Under the pieces are notes generated by a model, which ran no database searches, was not told the origin of the DNA, and saw only the letters and a program-made list of their open reading frames with translations. Positions 24,098-24,418 of a stretch of DNA of 24,418 bases are shown here, one piece after another. The stretch's first letter is position 1. Each line of letters begins with the position of its first letter. Origin of the DNA: DAOUCP01 sp034432155 (lineage in GTDB: Bacteria; Chloroflexota; Anaerolineae; Epilineales; Epilineaceae); contig DAOUCP010000111.1 in the NCBI GenBank assembly GCA_034432155.1, positions 1-24,418 on the forward strand, read 5' to 3'. Both the position numbers and the translations under genes were made by a program.

Positions 24098-24418
24098 CGG
24101 CGCCGGTGAGGTCATCCAGGGCAGATACGCCGCCGGCCGGTGGCTGATGACAACGAACGGTCCTTCCCGTCCAAAGACGGTGCGTTGGCCGTTCACGAGC
24201 ACCTGCCGCACCGCCGGGCCCCAGACGCGCACCGGGCCGCGCAACGCCTCCGTCAACGACACGGCGAGCGCACGCCCGCCTTCCCCGTAATCCACCTGCA
24301 GACCAGGCACGAGCGACGCCGAGACAACGAGAACGCCGTCGGGCCCCCGGAGCAGCTTCCCTTCCGCCAGGGCCAGCCGCCGTGGCTGACCCTCGTTGCC
24401 CAGCCGCACCAGGCACAA
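24095..24418 (-). CDS. Partial gene, C-terminal part only, unrecognised beta-rich protein
   Basis: The frame is open to the right edge, so the N-terminus is outside the window; 107 residues are visible. They are rich in short beta strands (GVLVVSASLVPGLQVDY, ALAVSLTEA, GPVRVWGPAVRQVLVNGQRT, GPFVVISH), like the C-terminal beta-sandwich of some glycosidases or lyases, but no catalytic motif is in view and I do not assign a function. Internal ATGs exist but the frame quality is even to the edge. Convergent with the metzincin gene. Confidence 0.65.
   Translation of the reverse strand: MCLVRLGNEGQPRRLALAEGKLLRGPDGVLVVSASLVPGLQVDYGEGGRALAVSLTEALRGPVRVWGPAVRQVLVNGQRTVFGREGPFVVISHRPAAYLPWMTSPAP

Overview
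The window is a GC-rich (roughly 70 percent by eye) bacterial chromosome segment. I think it comes from a Chloroflexota lineage. The support is three features that I associate with that phylum from memory: Thr/Pro-rich linkers followed by a YLPxV motif (in two proteins), a 'GGG...GYTLSGSVGQ...GFW' module in a small secreted protein, and large mosaic exoproteins. No rRNA or tRNA gene was seen, so the phylum is an inference and no finer placement is possible.

Layout. (1) 454-3282 (+): a full-length ComEC/Rec2 DNA-uptake channel, overlapping tail to tail with (2) a compact minus-strand operon at 6589-3232: GT4 glycosyltransferase, then a class-V aminotransferase (isopenicillin-N-epimerase-like), then a YihY/BrkB membrane protein. 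Gaps in this operon are 5 bp and a GTGA overlap. (3) 7035-9780 (-): a small DUF2892-type membrane protein, a two-helix membrane protein built like a K+ channel pore but without the TVGYG filter, a hypothetical protein that looks internally shortened, and a short-chain dehydrogenase. From about 7245 to 9780 the DNA is clearly richer in A+T than its surroundings, which suggests acquired DNA. (4) 9781-11263: about 1.5 kb with no convincing gene. (5) 11264-19139 (+): a PF14907-type nucleotidyltransferase; a secreted protein with a Gly/Val-rich repeat region; a small secreted Thr/Pro-rich protein; an HprK-like P-loop kinase; and, overlapping it by GTGA, a fusion of a SipW-type (Ser/His) signal-peptidase fold with a second nucleotidyltransferase domain. 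(6) 19259-23929 (+): a calcineurin-like phosphoesterase, then a 1279-residue secreted protein joining a metzincin protease (HEIAHNLGARH), Ig-like domains, a CAP/SCP domain and a lectin-like C-terminal domain. (7) 24095-24418 (-): the C-terminal part of a gene cut by the window edge.

Two things stand out. First, most intergenic spaces carry a short tandem array (periods about 33-75 bp, 2-5 copies), each with its own sequence; at three genes the array starts in the last codons or stop codon. Second, the HprK-like kinase, two nucleotidyltransferases and the SipW-like domain form a set that resembles maturation loci of the PqqD/lasso-peptide type, but no PqqD, cyclase or precursor is visible here, so its substrate is unknown.

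How the parts may work together (inference): the minus-strand operon looks like envelope or glycoconjugate metabolism; the plus-strand half encodes secreted surface proteins together with cytoplasmic enzymes that could modify or process a peptide or protein.
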